Origin: JBBRBB01 sp038206235
Lineage (GTDB): Bacteria > Bacteroidota > Bacteroidia > Chitinophagales > Chitinophagaceae
Direction of reading: 5' to 3'
Assembly: GCA_038206235.1 (NCBI GenBank)
Contig: JBBRBB010000038.1
Span: 1 to 31,599 of the forward strand
Length of the DNA stretch: 31,599 bases
Shown: positions 16,579-23,886 of the stretch, in pieces
How positions within the stretch are numbered: position 1 is the first letter of the stretch
How the letters are laid out: every line of letters begins with the position of its first letter
The notes under the pieces: model-generated
Database searches by the model: none
Seen by the model: only the letters and a program-made list of their open reading frames with translations
What the model was told of the DNA's origin: nothing
Translations under genes and position numbers: made by a program

Positions 16579-18021
16579 TCAGTTAGTATCTTTCAATATT
16601 CGCCATTCTGTGGGATAATAATTGTTTATCCGGGTTGCCAGCGCTTTCATCCATCCAAGATTAATACCCTCATATTGTGCCAGCACCCATCCCTTCTGTA
16701 AATTACCTAAATGCAATTCCTGCTTTCTTAAATATTGAATGGCTTGCTCCTTGGTTAATTCAACTTTTGCAAGTGAATCATTTACTAACAGGCTTACTGC
16801 AAGTTCATGGCTGGGGATAAAATCCTTTCCTTTAAAGCTACCAATAGTAACACCCGCTTTGCGCAAATACAAATGTTGTTTCAGCAAAAGCAAATCCGTT
16901 TTGAATTGCTGAGGTAATCCGATAACATTATTGCCTTGCCTGAAATAAAAATATTCACCTTCATCTTTTATAAAATTCTTTATCACAGAAATTTCTTTTT
17001 GTGATATGCCGGTTAATTCTTTATATGATTGCTGGTGATTAATGTGGCCTTCCTTTTTAAAAAAGGCAGCAATAAAAAAACCTTCCCCGTGTACTTTATC
17101 AGGAAAAAACCGGTAGCCATACGCCTTATGTCTATCGCTTTGCACTTCAACAATTCCCCAATCAGTTGGCAGTTGGCAGTTGGCAGTTGTCCAAAGGACT
17201 CCTTTCGGAGACAGTTGATAGTTGCCCATCAACCAATCCAAAATACCTTCATTCTCTTCTTTTGAATAAGAACAGGTAGAATAAATAAGTATTCCTTCTT
17301 TTTTTAATGTGGGATATATATCCTCCAAAATCCTTTTCTGGCGCAGGCTGCAGAGCTTTACATTTTCTTTGCTCCATTCATCTATGGCTTCTTTATCTTT
17401 TCTAAACAACCCGCTTCCGCTGCAGGGCGCATCAACAACAATCACATCAAAATAATTATACAGCCTTGAAAAATTGTTGGGGTCATTGTTTGTTATCACA
17501 ACATTATCCTGTCCCCATTTTGTAATATTTTCAACAAGAATATTTACTCTTGATTTTATCACTTCATTAGATACTATCAATCCATCTGTAAAAAAAGAAG
17601 ATAATAAAGTTGTTTTACCGCCCGGCGCTGCACATGCATCAAGCACTCTAAGTTGCTTTTTATTATTACCCATTATTTGTTTTAAAACTTCCCACAAAAA
17701 AAGGCTGCTGGCTTCCTGCACATAGTATGCGCCTGCATGAAGCAAAGGGTCAAAAGTAAATGCAGGGCGTTTATTCAAATAAAAACCGTGAGGGCACCAG
17801 GGAACGGGGGAAAGTTTGTCGTTTGTCGTTTGTCGTTTGTCGTTGGATGTCGCAACACTATTAAGTGAAAGAAGAATTTTTTCGATGGAAGCTTTTGTAG
17901 GATTTATTCTGATTGAAGTAATCCGTTCACCATTTTCATGCACTGCTTCGAAAGCGTTTTCATCAAAGCCTTTTACGCCATGCAGCGATTGTATCAACTC
18001 ATTTGGTAAAAATGCGGACAA
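16579..18021 (-). CDS. RsmF-like rRNA (cytosine-C5) methyltransferase with repeat insertions
   Basis: A 480-residue enzyme of the NOL1/NOP2/Sun family, which places m5C on rRNA (RsmF acts at 16S C1407 in E. coli). The SAM site is 'LDACAAPGGKTT' (127-138). The catalytic cysteines are Cys200 in 'VDAPCSGSGLFR' and Cys250 in 'YSTCSYSKEEN'. The C-terminal part fits the RsmF PUA-like and RsmF-specific domains. The start is TTG (18019-18021), directly preceded in frame by TAG, and no ATG lies near. Two non-conserved stretches are DNA repeats read in frame: residues about 58-71 (SNDKRQTTNDK) and 267-286 (NYQLSPKGVLWTTANCQLPT). Both are placed in loops outside the catalytic core. Confidence 0.9.
   Translation of the reverse strand: MSAFLPNELIQSLHGVKGFDENAFEAVHENGERITSIRINPTKASIEKILLSLNSVATSNDKRQTTNDKLSPVPWCPHGFYLNKRPAFTFDPLLHAGAYYVQEASSLFLWEVLKQIMGNNKKQLRVLDACAAPGGKTTLLSSFFTDGLIVSNEVIKSRVNILVENITKWGQDNVVITNNDPNNFSRLYNYFDVIVVDAPCSGSGLFRKDKEAIDEWSKENVKLCSLRQKRILEDIYPTLKKEGILIYSTCSYSKEENEGILDWLMGNYQLSPKGVLWTTANCQLPTDWGIVEVQSDRHKAYGYRFFPDKVHGEGFFIAAFFKKEGHINHQQSYKELTGISQKEISVIKNFIKDEGEYFYFRQGNNVIGLPQQFKTDLLLLKQHLYLRKAGVTIGSFKGKDFIPSHELAVSLLVNDSLAKVELTKEQAIQYLRKQELHLGNLQKGWVLAQYEGINLGWMKALATRINNYYPTEWRILKDTN
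17162..17225 (-). repeat. CAGTTGG/GTCC composite repeat inside the rsmF-like gene
   Basis: On the plus strand, heptamers CAGTTGG (three to four copies) flank a core GTCCAAAGGACTCCTTTCGGAGAC (17189-17212) made of two small hairpins: GTCC-AAA-GGAC and CTCC-TTTC-GGAG. On the coding strand the second hairpin has a GAAA tetraloop. The core shares GAGTCCTkTGGACAA with the insert in fmt and is translated in the same frame (VLWT). Confidence 0.8.
17814..17845 (-). repeat. (GTTTGTC)4 heptamer repeat inside the rsmF-like gene
   Basis: Four perfect GTTTGTC units on the plus strand (17814-17841) plus a partial fifth are read through in frame by the methyltransferase gene as SNDKRQTTNDKL. Confidence 0.9.
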
Positions 18022-18092
18022 CTATTTATACATTTGATGTACGCATCAAAACTATTCAAAATCTGTTTCATCAAAATTATTGTCTTATAAGT

Positions 18093-19097
18093 TTACAAGC
18101 TGCACAAAAATTTCATCGTATCCACGCCATCAGCATAATCAGTAAGCAAAGGTGATTGCGCATCGCCGAATGGAATAAAATTATGGCCGATGATGCATTG
18201 AATATCTGGATTGTTATTTACAATTTCTTCTATCTTTTTTTTATCGCTGTAAAATTCGTACTGCACCTGGCTTACGGGTGAAAAAGGGGAGGAGCTTTCT
18301 GTAAGAATAACGGAATCGTTTGTCATATAAAATATATTATTCAGTATTAGCAGTGTCAGCCGGTAGTCATAATTATTTTTGTATTTATGAAAGTCAATAA
18401 AATAATTATATTTTTTTAATGCAGATAAAAGCGGAATGAAATTATATTCTTCGGGCACATACAGCTTTGTAACACTACGACAACCCAAACCGAAGTACTG
18501 CTGAATGTCGTCAGCAAGAGAAGATAATTCAGCTTCAGTTTCACTGCCATTGAGCACCGCAACAGAAGTGCGATTTCTGCGAATGATATTAGGATATTTC
18601 CCGAAGTAATATTCAAAATATCTTGATGAATTATTGCTGCCCGTAGCAATATATGCATCGCATCCTTTAAGATTTTCTGCAAAAGTAATATCATCCTTAA
18701 CCTCTGTATTCCATTCGAATAATTTTTGAAAAAGATGTTTTATCAGCACGTCATCTTTCGAAGATGGTTTTATTACTGCTTTATGTCCGCTTGCAAATAC
18801 GCAAAGAAAATCATGAAACCCCACTAATGGAATATTTCCCGCCATAACAATACCAACACTTTTTTTTATTTTCTTATTATCATATTTCCCGCACTCATAA
18901 ATTTTCAGCCATGCTTCCAACTTATTTTTTTCAAGATATTGACTGGCGATATTATTAACAGCCAGTTCAATAAACTCAGGAATAAACCAGAGATTTTTCT
19001 GAGCAGCTTCTTGCTTCACTATCTGAAACTCTCCCTTATTTTTCAATAAATAATCATGCAGCTTTTTCAGCAAATCAATTCGTTCTTGTGTATTCAT
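18093..19097 (-). CDS. LuxC-like acyl-CoA reductase
   Basis: A 334-residue enzyme of the LuxC/acyl-CoA reductase family (aldehyde dehydrogenase superfamily), expected to reduce an acyl-CoA or acyl carrier thioester to aldehyde with NADPH. It shows 'GIVMAGNIPLVGFHDFLCV', 'KAVIKPSSKD', 'AYIATGSNNSSRYFEYYF', and the putative catalytic Cys206 in 'FGLGCRSVTKLYVPE'. It lies 58 bp from a divergent dicluster ferredoxin gene, an arrangement I recall as recurrent in Bacteroidota, suggesting shared regulation. The cellular role there is unknown; no luciferase genes are present. Confidence 0.85.
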   Translation of the reverse strand: MNTQERIDLLKKLHDYLLKNKGEFQIVKQEAAQKNLWFIPEFIELAVNNIASQYLEKNKLEAWLKIYECGKYDNKKIKKSVGIVMAGNIPLVGFHDFLCVFASGHKAVIKPSSKDDVLIKHLFQKLFEWNTEVKDDITFAENLKGCDAYIATGSNNSSRYFEYYFGKYPNIIRRNRTSVAVLNGSETEAELSSLADDIQQYFGLGCRSVTKLYVPEEYNFIPLLSALKKYNYFIDFHKYKNNYDYRLTLLILNNIFYMTNDSVILTESSSPFSPVSQVQYEFYSDKKKIEEIVNNNPDIQCIIGHNFIPFGDAQSPLLTDYADGVDTMKFLCSL

Positions 19098-19121
19098 TTT
19101 TCAACCCTTAATTTTACACAG

Positions 19122-19129
19122 CAAAAATA
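19122..19129 (-). promoter_or_regulatory. Possible -7 box for the acyl-CoA reductase gene
   Basis: On the minus strand the sequence is TATTTTTG, which fits TAnnTTTG, about 25 bp before the start codon. The -33 box is only TTTT. Weak evidence. Confidence 0.3.
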
Positions 19130-19155
19130 TTTTTATCTGCAAACAAAAAAAAATC

Positions 19156-19503
19156 ATGGCAATTAAAATAACTGATGAATGTATAAACTGCGGCGCCTGT
19201 GAACCGGAATGCCCCAATAATGCTATTTACGAAGGAGGTGTAGAATGGGCAATAGCTGACGGTACTACTATAAAAGGTGAATTTACTTTGATGGATGGAA
19301 CTATGGCAGATGCAGACCAACGCTTTGCGCCAATAAGTGTTGACGTATATTATATTACTCCCAATAAATGCACCGAATGCCAGGGTTTTCATGAAGAGCC
19401 GCAGTGTGCTGCGGTTTGCCCTGTTGATTGTTGTGTGCCCGATGAAATGTACCGTGAAACCGTTGAAGAATTACTCGCCAAAAAAGAAAGAATGCATATT
19501 TGA
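19156..19503 (+). CDS. 4Fe-4S dicluster ferredoxin
   Basis: A 115-residue electron carrier. The first cluster motif is Cys9-x2-Cys12-x2-Cys15-x3-Cys19-Pro (CINCGACEPECP). The second set is Cys72-x2-Cys75, Cys84, Cys88-Pro. A 50-residue insert separates the motifs, as in the YfhL/Alv-type bacterial ferredoxins. It is divergent from the LuxC-like reductase and may supply or accept electrons in a shared pathway (inference). The ATG start is unambiguous. A terminator-like hairpin lies downstream at 19624-19655, but a promoter-like pair in between suggests that it belongs to a separate small RNA. Confidence 0.92.
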   Translation: MAIKITDECINCGACEPECPNNAIYEGGVEWAIADGTTIKGEFTLMDGTMADADQRFAPISVDVYYITPNKCTECQGFHEEPQCAAVCPVDCCVPDEMYRETVEELLAKKERMHI

Positions 19504-19525
19504 GTATAAAAGATTTTTAAAATTG

Positions 19526-19556
19526 TTTGAATAATTCAAATAAAGCTTTATCTTTC
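19526..19556 (+). promoter_or_regulatory. Bacteroidota-type promoter for a candidate small RNA
   Basis: TTTG at 19526-19529, exactly 19 bp of spacer, then TATCTTTC at 19549-19556. This agrees with the consensus TTTG-N19-TAnnTTTG except for the last base. It is placed so that transcription would begin near 19563. Confidence 0.5.
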
Positions 19557-19561
19557 CTGTA

Positions 19562-19655
19562 TAATTAACTGTTGCTTTTAAACGCAACTTTTGTAACAAC
19601 GGGTGATATTTCCCGTCAACGAGAGGTGCAGGATGAAGAATCCTTCACCTTTTTT
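19562..19655 (+). ncRNA. Candidate small RNA with three stem-loops
   Basis: Between the promoter-like pair and a T-run, three consecutive hairpins occur: GTTGC/GCAAC (19571-19575 with 19584-19588), ACGGG/CCCGT (19599-19603 with 19612-19616) and a terminator stem. No ORF of note lies inside. A transcript of about 93 nt is predicted. I recognise no known RNA family; it lacks the conserved core of SRP RNA. A bare 3' UTR of the ferredoxin mRNA is the alternative. Confidence 0.45.
19624..19655 (+). terminator. Intrinsic terminator
   Basis: The stem is AGGTG-c-AGGAT (19624-19634) with ATCCT-t-CACCT (19640-19650), the loop is GAAGA, and T6 follows at 19650-19655. This is a strong rho-independent terminator. 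Confidence 0.8.
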
Positions 19656-19717
19656 ATTTTCGCAAAGTTTATTTCCAAGGCTGATAAGATTGTTGAAATT
19701 TTGTAAGCTTGTTCCTA

Positions 19718-19971
19718 ATGGAAAAAGAATTAAAAATAAATAAGCCTGATATAAGAAAAGTATCTGTAAGAAAAAAACAGTTCTCAAATACCGAAGATTT
19801 TATAAGTAATGCCGGTCTTTGGAAAAACAGGAAGGTAACTCTTGCAGCGCTTAGAGAAAAGACATGGCCAGAGATAACTTTATGCGATACTGTCTCTATC
19901 CTTATATTATTGACATCTCTTTCTTCACGCTAATCAAAAACAGTTTAATTATTTTAAAGGAATTAAGCTTG
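19718..19971 (+). pseudogene. Decayed VapBC-type toxin-antitoxin module
   Basis: The ATG at 19718 opens a 71-codon frame whose middle, 'AGLWKNRKVTLAALREKTW', resembles the C-terminal end of VapB-like antitoxins (xGxWKxRxxxxxxLRxxxW). The frame then runs without a stop into 'TLCDTVSILI', which resembles the start of a PIN-domain VapC toxin (MxLCDTxxLI), and ends at TAA (19931-19933). A neighbouring frame continues with 'HLFLHANQKQFNYFKGIKL', again like the second helix of a PIN toxin. The toxin start codon, the rest of the PIN domain and the frame are lost, so this is a remnant. Similarity is by eye only. Confidence 0.45.
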
Positions 19972-20030
19972 TGAAGCACACAATAAAGCCTGTACGAACT
20001 TCAAAATAATACCGCAAGATATAATCCTTT

Positions 20031-20038
20031 TATCTTTG
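20031..20038 (+). promoter_or_regulatory. -7 promoter box for ddl
   Basis: TATCTTTG is a perfect match to TAnnTTTG, 22 bp before the ddl ATG. No clear TTTG lies 19-21 bp upstream. It would give a leader of roughly 15-20 nt. Confidence 0.45.
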
Positions 20039-20060
20039 ACCAATTACAATCATTCTTTTA

Positions 20061-21050
20061 ATGAAGAAAAAAATTGCCTTACTCACCGGCGGTTACAGCA
20101 ACGAAGCAGAAATAAGTTATCAAAGCGTACTTACTGTAGATGCAAATGTTGACAGAGAAAAATATGATGTATATAAAATTGATATAAATCTATCAGGCTG
20201 GTTTTATGAAGATGAAAACAGCAACAAAATTTCTTTAGACAAGAATGATTTTTCAATCCCCGTAAAAAATAATAAAATAACTTTTCATTGTGTGCTTATG
20301 TGCATACACGGTACACCCGGAGAAGATGGCAAGCTCCAGGGATATTTTGATACACTCCATATTCCTTACACTACCTGCGATGCAGCTACTTCTGCCTTAA
20401 CTTTTAATAAAAGATTTACGGTTGCGGTTGCAGCTTTTGCAGGCATAAGAGTAGCAAAATCGTTGCATCTTTTTAAACATACTGCTGCATCTGCAGATGA
20501 AATTTTACACAAGCTTCATCTCCCTGTTTTTGTAAAGCCAAATAATGGAGGAAGCAGTATTGGCATGAGCAAAGTAGCAAACGAAAAAGATTTGCAGCCC
20601 GCATTAGAAAAGGCTTTTAAAGAAGACGACCAGGTTTTGGTTGAGGAGTTTATAAAGGGTCGTGAATTTACTATAGGTGTTTTTAAAACAAATAATAATA
20701 TCATTACTTTGCCCGTTACGGAAGTTATCACCCAAAAAGATTTTTTTGATTTTGAAGCAAAATACAAGGGGCTAGGTGAAGAAATAACTCCGGCAAATGT
20801 TGATGAAGCCGTTGCAGAAAAAATAAGGGCTGCGGCGAAAAAAATATATACGGTTCTTAATTGCCGCGGAGTAATAAGAATTGATTTTATTTATAATGAA
20901 ACTGAAGGCGAGCCTTTTATGCTCGAAGTAAACACAGTGCCCGGTCAAACTGCCGCAAGCATTGTACCCCTGCAGGTAAAAGCTATGGGCTGGACATTAA
21001 AAGAATTTTATACCGCTTTAATAGAAGAAGCATTAAATAATAAAGTATAA
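20061..21050 (+). CDS. ddl: D-alanine--D-alanine ligase
   Basis: A 329-residue cytosolic ATP-grasp enzyme that joins two D-alanines for the peptidoglycan stem peptide. The N-terminus 'IALLTGGYSNEAEISYQS' matches the Ddl N-domain. 'MCIHGTPGEDGKLQGYFD' is the family signature. 'VFVKPNNGGSSIGMSKV' and 'VEEFIKGREFTIGV' form the ATP-grasp core, and 'IRIDFIY ... FMLEVNTVPGQT' supplies the metal ligands. Length is normal. A PASTA protein gene follows on the same strand. Confidence 0.95.
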   Translation: MKKKIALLTGGYSNEAEISYQSVLTVDANVDREKYDVYKIDINLSGWFYEDENSNKISLDKNDFSIPVKNNKITFHCVLMCIHGTPGEDGKLQGYFDTLHIPYTTCDAATSALTFNKRFTVAVAAFAGIRVAKSLHLFKHTAASADEILHKLHLPVFVKPNNGGSSIGMSKVANEKDLQPALEKAFKEDDQVLVEEFIKGREFTIGVFKTNNNIITLPVTEVITQKDFFDFEAKYKGLGEEITPANVDEAVAEKIRAAAKKIYTVLNCRGVIRIDFIYNETEGEPFMLEVNTVPGQTAASIVPLQVKAMGWTLKEFYTALIEEALNNKV

Positions 21051-21167
21051 TGCCAATAAGAAATTTGAAATTCAATTTTAAGTGTTGAAATTTATATGCA
21101 AAAAAATAATTTGAAAAGAAGATTCAATTTCTAATTTCCCAATTCACAAATTTCCAAATCATCTTTC

Positions 21168-22001
21168 GTGTTTGAATTCATAACAAAAAAACCGTTTTAT
21201 ATAAATCTGCTTGCAGCGATAGCCTTACTATTGCTATTGCTTTTTATTTTTTTTACTTCATTAAGCTCAATTACCAGGCATAATAAAACAATAAAAGTTC
21301 CGCAGGTTACAGGCAAAACACTACCCGAAGCAAAGAATCTTTTAGAAGCAGAAGGATTTGAAGTTGCCGTTCAGGATTCAATTTATAATGATACTTTAAA
21401 ACCTCTTGCGGTAACAAGACAATCTCCCGAAAGCGATGAAAACGTAAAAATAAACCGCACCATATATCTCACCATTAACCGGTCAGTGCCGCCCATGATT
21501 GATATGCCAGACCTGCGGGGATTTTCTTTTAAAAGCGCCCAAATGTATTTGAACACATTGGGGCTAAAATTGGGCGATACTTCTTTTGTTCCCGATATTG
21601 CAAAGAATGCAGTGAAAGAACAACTGTACAACAGCACACCTGTTTCACCCGGAACAAAGATTCGCATGGGCAGCGTAATCAGCTTTGTTTTGGGGAGCGG
21701 CATTGGCAATGAACAATTCAATGTTCCTGATCTTATTGGCATGACGGTTGACGAAGCAAGGTCTTATTTAAGCAGCCAGAATATTGGTCTCGGAGCTATT
21801 CTTGTAAATGATTTTATAAAAGATACTGCCTTTGCTTTCATTGTAAAACAAAGTCCTGCAACATCATCTCTTATTGCTACAGGAGAGAAAATAACAAACA
21901 AAATAAGCCCGGGACAATTAATGGATGTATGGATAAGCATGAACCCTCCTGTGAAAGACAGCACCGGTAATTTACAACCAGACGAATTACCTCCAAATTA
22001 A
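21168..22001 (+). CDS. Membrane-anchored PASTA-domain protein
   Basis: 277 residues starting at GTG (21168-21170). A single N-terminal transmembrane helix (about residues 12-32) is followed by three PASTA domains at roughly 41-110, 113-182 and 185-257, each with a 'VPxLxGxTxxxAxxxL' type opening. There is no kinase or transpeptidase domain, so this is a stand-alone PASTA protein, presumably binding muropeptides or peptidoglycan in the periplasm. It sits between ddl and a rhodanese gene on one strand with 117 bp and 11 bp gaps. The 117 bp gap consists of AT-rich 'AATTTCCAAATT'-like repetitive text. Confidence 0.9.
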   Translation: MFEFITKKPFYINLLAAIALLLLLLFIFFTSLSSITRHNKTIKVPQVTGKTLPEAKNLLEAEGFEVAVQDSIYNDTLKPLAVTRQSPESDENVKINRTIYLTINRSVPPMIDMPDLRGFSFKSAQMYLNTLGLKLGDTSFVPDIAKNAVKEQLYNSTPVSPGTKIRMGSVISFVLGSGIGNEQFNVPDLIGMTVDEARSYLSSQNIGLGAILVNDFIKDTAFAFIVKQSPATSSLIATGEKITNKISPGQLMDVWISMNPPVKDSTGNLQPDELPPN

Positions 22002-22012
22002 AATAGTAAGGA

Positions 22013-22327
22013 ATGAAAATGATTACTGCAAGTGAACTAAAAAGCCGTATAGACGCAGGCGAAAAAATTAATCTTCTGGATGTGCGGGAAGATAATGAAA
22101 GAGCTGAATATAATATCGGCGGCACACATATTCCTTTGGGAAAAATTCAAAACATGCAGGCAAATGCAATTGAAAAGTGGAAAGATGAGGAGGTAATTGC
22201 ATACTGCCGCAGTGGTAACAGAAGTGGCATGGCATGTTTGTTTTTAGAACAAATGGATTTTAAAAATATGGTAAATCTTACGGGCGGAATGCTGGCGTGG
22301 AAGGAAAACACAGTCAGTAGTCATTAA
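22013..22327 (+). CDS. Rhodanese-like domain protein
   Basis: A 104-residue single-domain rhodanese. The active-site loop 'CRSGNRS' (Cys65) could carry a persulfide, and 'LLDVREDNE' and 'LTGGMLAWKE' are the family's CH2-type motifs. It probably acts in cytosolic sulfur transfer. It starts 11 bp after the PASTA gene, so it is likely cotranscribed with it. Its last codons and the TAA stop lie in a short tandem repeat (AGTCATTAAGTCAAT). Confidence 0.9.
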   Translation: MKMITASELKSRIDAGEKINLLDVREDNERAEYNIGGTHIPLGKIQNMQANAIEKWKDEEVIAYCRSGNRSGMACLFLEQMDFKNMVNLTGGMLAWKENTVSSH

Positions 22328-22367
22328 GTCAATAGTCATTAAGTCAATGGTCATTCAGTCATTGAAT
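22319..22367 (+). repeat. AGTCATTAAGTCAAT tandem repeat
   Basis: Two perfect 15-bp units (22319-22333, 22334-22348) and a diverged third, overlapping the 3' end of the rhodanese gene. Based on an AGTCATT heptamer core, like the other heptamer families in the window. Confidence 0.85.
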
Positions 22368-22419
22368 TAATCAGATCATACGTATTCTTCATTTTCCATT
22401 TTCAATTATCAATTTGAAT

Positions 22420-23562
22420 TCAGCCTCTTTCCACAGCCCGCATCCACCTTTCGGGTATTTCATTGTTGCAGGCTGTTTTATAATCCTTATAACTGCAGGG
22501 AATAAATTTTCCATTGGGCAATTGCATCCACCATCTTCCTGTTTTTTTGTTTTGCCTAAAGGCAGTTTCTACTTCTGCAAAAATTAATTTGTATTCATTA
22601 AATTTATTTCTTTCACTGAGCGGCGCTTCCAGCCTGCATTTCATCATACCTTCCATAAAATACCATAACATCTGGCTTATTTGTTTAGCAGTTAGCTCAT
22701 GCACATCGTGGCTGGGATTATAGCCATAAATTCCAATCATATTTGCAACCAAGCTCATTCCGGCATATTGCATCAATGTACAGGCATCTTCGCCGGTGAG
22801 GCCATTTGGTGTAGTAAGATTAGCAGGTGCATCACTGTTTTGTATTGCACTTATATCAAAACCAAATAATTCGGAATTGCGAATTACCGGCTCCATCTCC
22901 AAAATATTTTCTTTTACAATACCGGCACGGTAGCAATCGAATCTAAGCCTGTCAATGGTTTCAAGTGTGGCGCGGTGTACAAAATAACTTTGAAAGCCAA
23001 TATGATTATAATGTCTTAAAAAATTCGGTTCACTTGTCAGCATTTCTATTAAAAAGTTATCTGCCGGCAAATCACTGCCTGCATCAAGATTAATGAATGC
23101 ATCTATACAAGTTGCTTCAATTATTTTTTTCATCTCAGCATATACGTTGTATTGGGCCAGCATTAAATCATGTGAACCACCGATTATTATTATTCGTTTA
23201 TTATAATTCAAAATTTCGCTAAACACAATTTTTAAAGCGACGTATGTATCATACAATGTAGCGCCACGCTTTATGTTACCTATATCTGCTATTTTAATTT
23301 CATTGTGCCAGTTGTATAATTTATAAAATTGTTTGCGCACTGCATCAGCAGCAGATATGCTTGCAATTGGTTCGCCTGAGCCGCGGGTTTCATTACATCC
23401 AATCAAAACCAAATCAGCAGAAGATATATCAGGAAGAGAATCTTCAAAAAAAGAAATGTGCCTGCCTAATTGAGTATCTTTATACTCTTTATTTTCTGAA
23501 AGCAATGATAGATTTAAGGGGTGCAAAAAATCAACAAGAGTGTCAAAGGAATGAAATGCCAT
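22420..23562 (-). CDS. Arginase/formimidoylglutamase superfamily protein with atypical metal motifs
   Basis: About 380 residues from the ATG at 23562; a start at 23604 is possible but adds an unconserved stretch. It belongs to the ureohydrolase fold: 'IIIIGGSHDLMLAQY' (first metal motif GGxHD), 'FINLDAGSDL' where the canonical form is DAHxD, and 'FGFDISAIQNSDAPA' where the canonical form is SxDxDxxDP. The His of DAHxD and the second Asp of DxD are therefore absent. Bacteroidota carry such a branch, usually labelled formimidoylglutamase. Whether it hydrolyses guanidino or formimino substrates is open. No histidine-degradation genes are adjacent. Confidence 0.8.
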   Translation of the reverse strand: MAFHSFDTLVDFLHPLNLSLLSENKEYKDTQLGRHISFFEDSLPDISSADLVLIGCNETRGSGEPIASISAADAVRKQFYKLYNWHNEIKIADIGNIKRGATLYDTYVALKIVFSEILNYNKRIIIIGGSHDLMLAQYNVYAEMKKIIEATCIDAFINLDAGSDLPADNFLIEMLTSEPNFLRHYNHIGFQSYFVHRATLETIDRLRFDCYRAGIVKENILEMEPVIRNSELFGFDISAIQNSDAPANLTTPNGLTGEDACTLMQYAGMSLVANMIGIYGYNPSHDVHELTAKQISQMLWYFMEGMMKCRLEAPLSERNKFNEYKLIFAEVETAFRQNKKTGRWWMQLPNGKFIPCSYKDYKTACNNEIPERWMRAVERG

Positions 23563-23655
23563 GCAGGATGTTGTTTTAAACAAACATACATTAAAACCCA
23601 ACATTCAGCCCAAAAAATGAACACGGTGATATTTAATAAGAAGTAAAAAAGAAAA

Positions 23656-23684
23656 GGCTAAGGTAGAAACCTCAGCCCGTTTTT
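23656..23684 (+). terminator. Bidirectional terminator-like hairpin between divergent genes
   Basis: The stem is GGCT-A-AGGT / ACCT-C-AGCC (23656-23664 with 23669-23677), the loop is AGAA, and CGTTTTT follows on the plus strand. TTTTCTTTTTT follows on the minus strand. Neither flanking gene ends here: the left gene starts at 23562 on minus and the right gene at 23887 on plus. The hairpin may be an attenuator or end an unseen short transcript. A tiny frame (ATG at 23697, 8 codons) follows and may be chance. Confidence 0.6.
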
Positions 23685-23886
23685 AATCCGTACCCTATGA
23701 AAACAGTGTCAAAGATATGGTAAATTTTTTAAAACCGCATTAAAATTCTCCACATCACTTTCACACTTATTCAGAAATTTATGGCAATGTCCAGATTAAA
23801 TATTATTAAAATCACAACATTTCCTGATTATAGAAATGAAAGCTCTGAAACGCTTGTGAATAAAGGGATTGAAAATAATTATTCTA

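Noticed and set aside
19562..19655. Signal recognition particle RNA or tmRNA
   Set aside because: Conserved SRP core (GGAAG...AGCA) and tmRNA features are absent.
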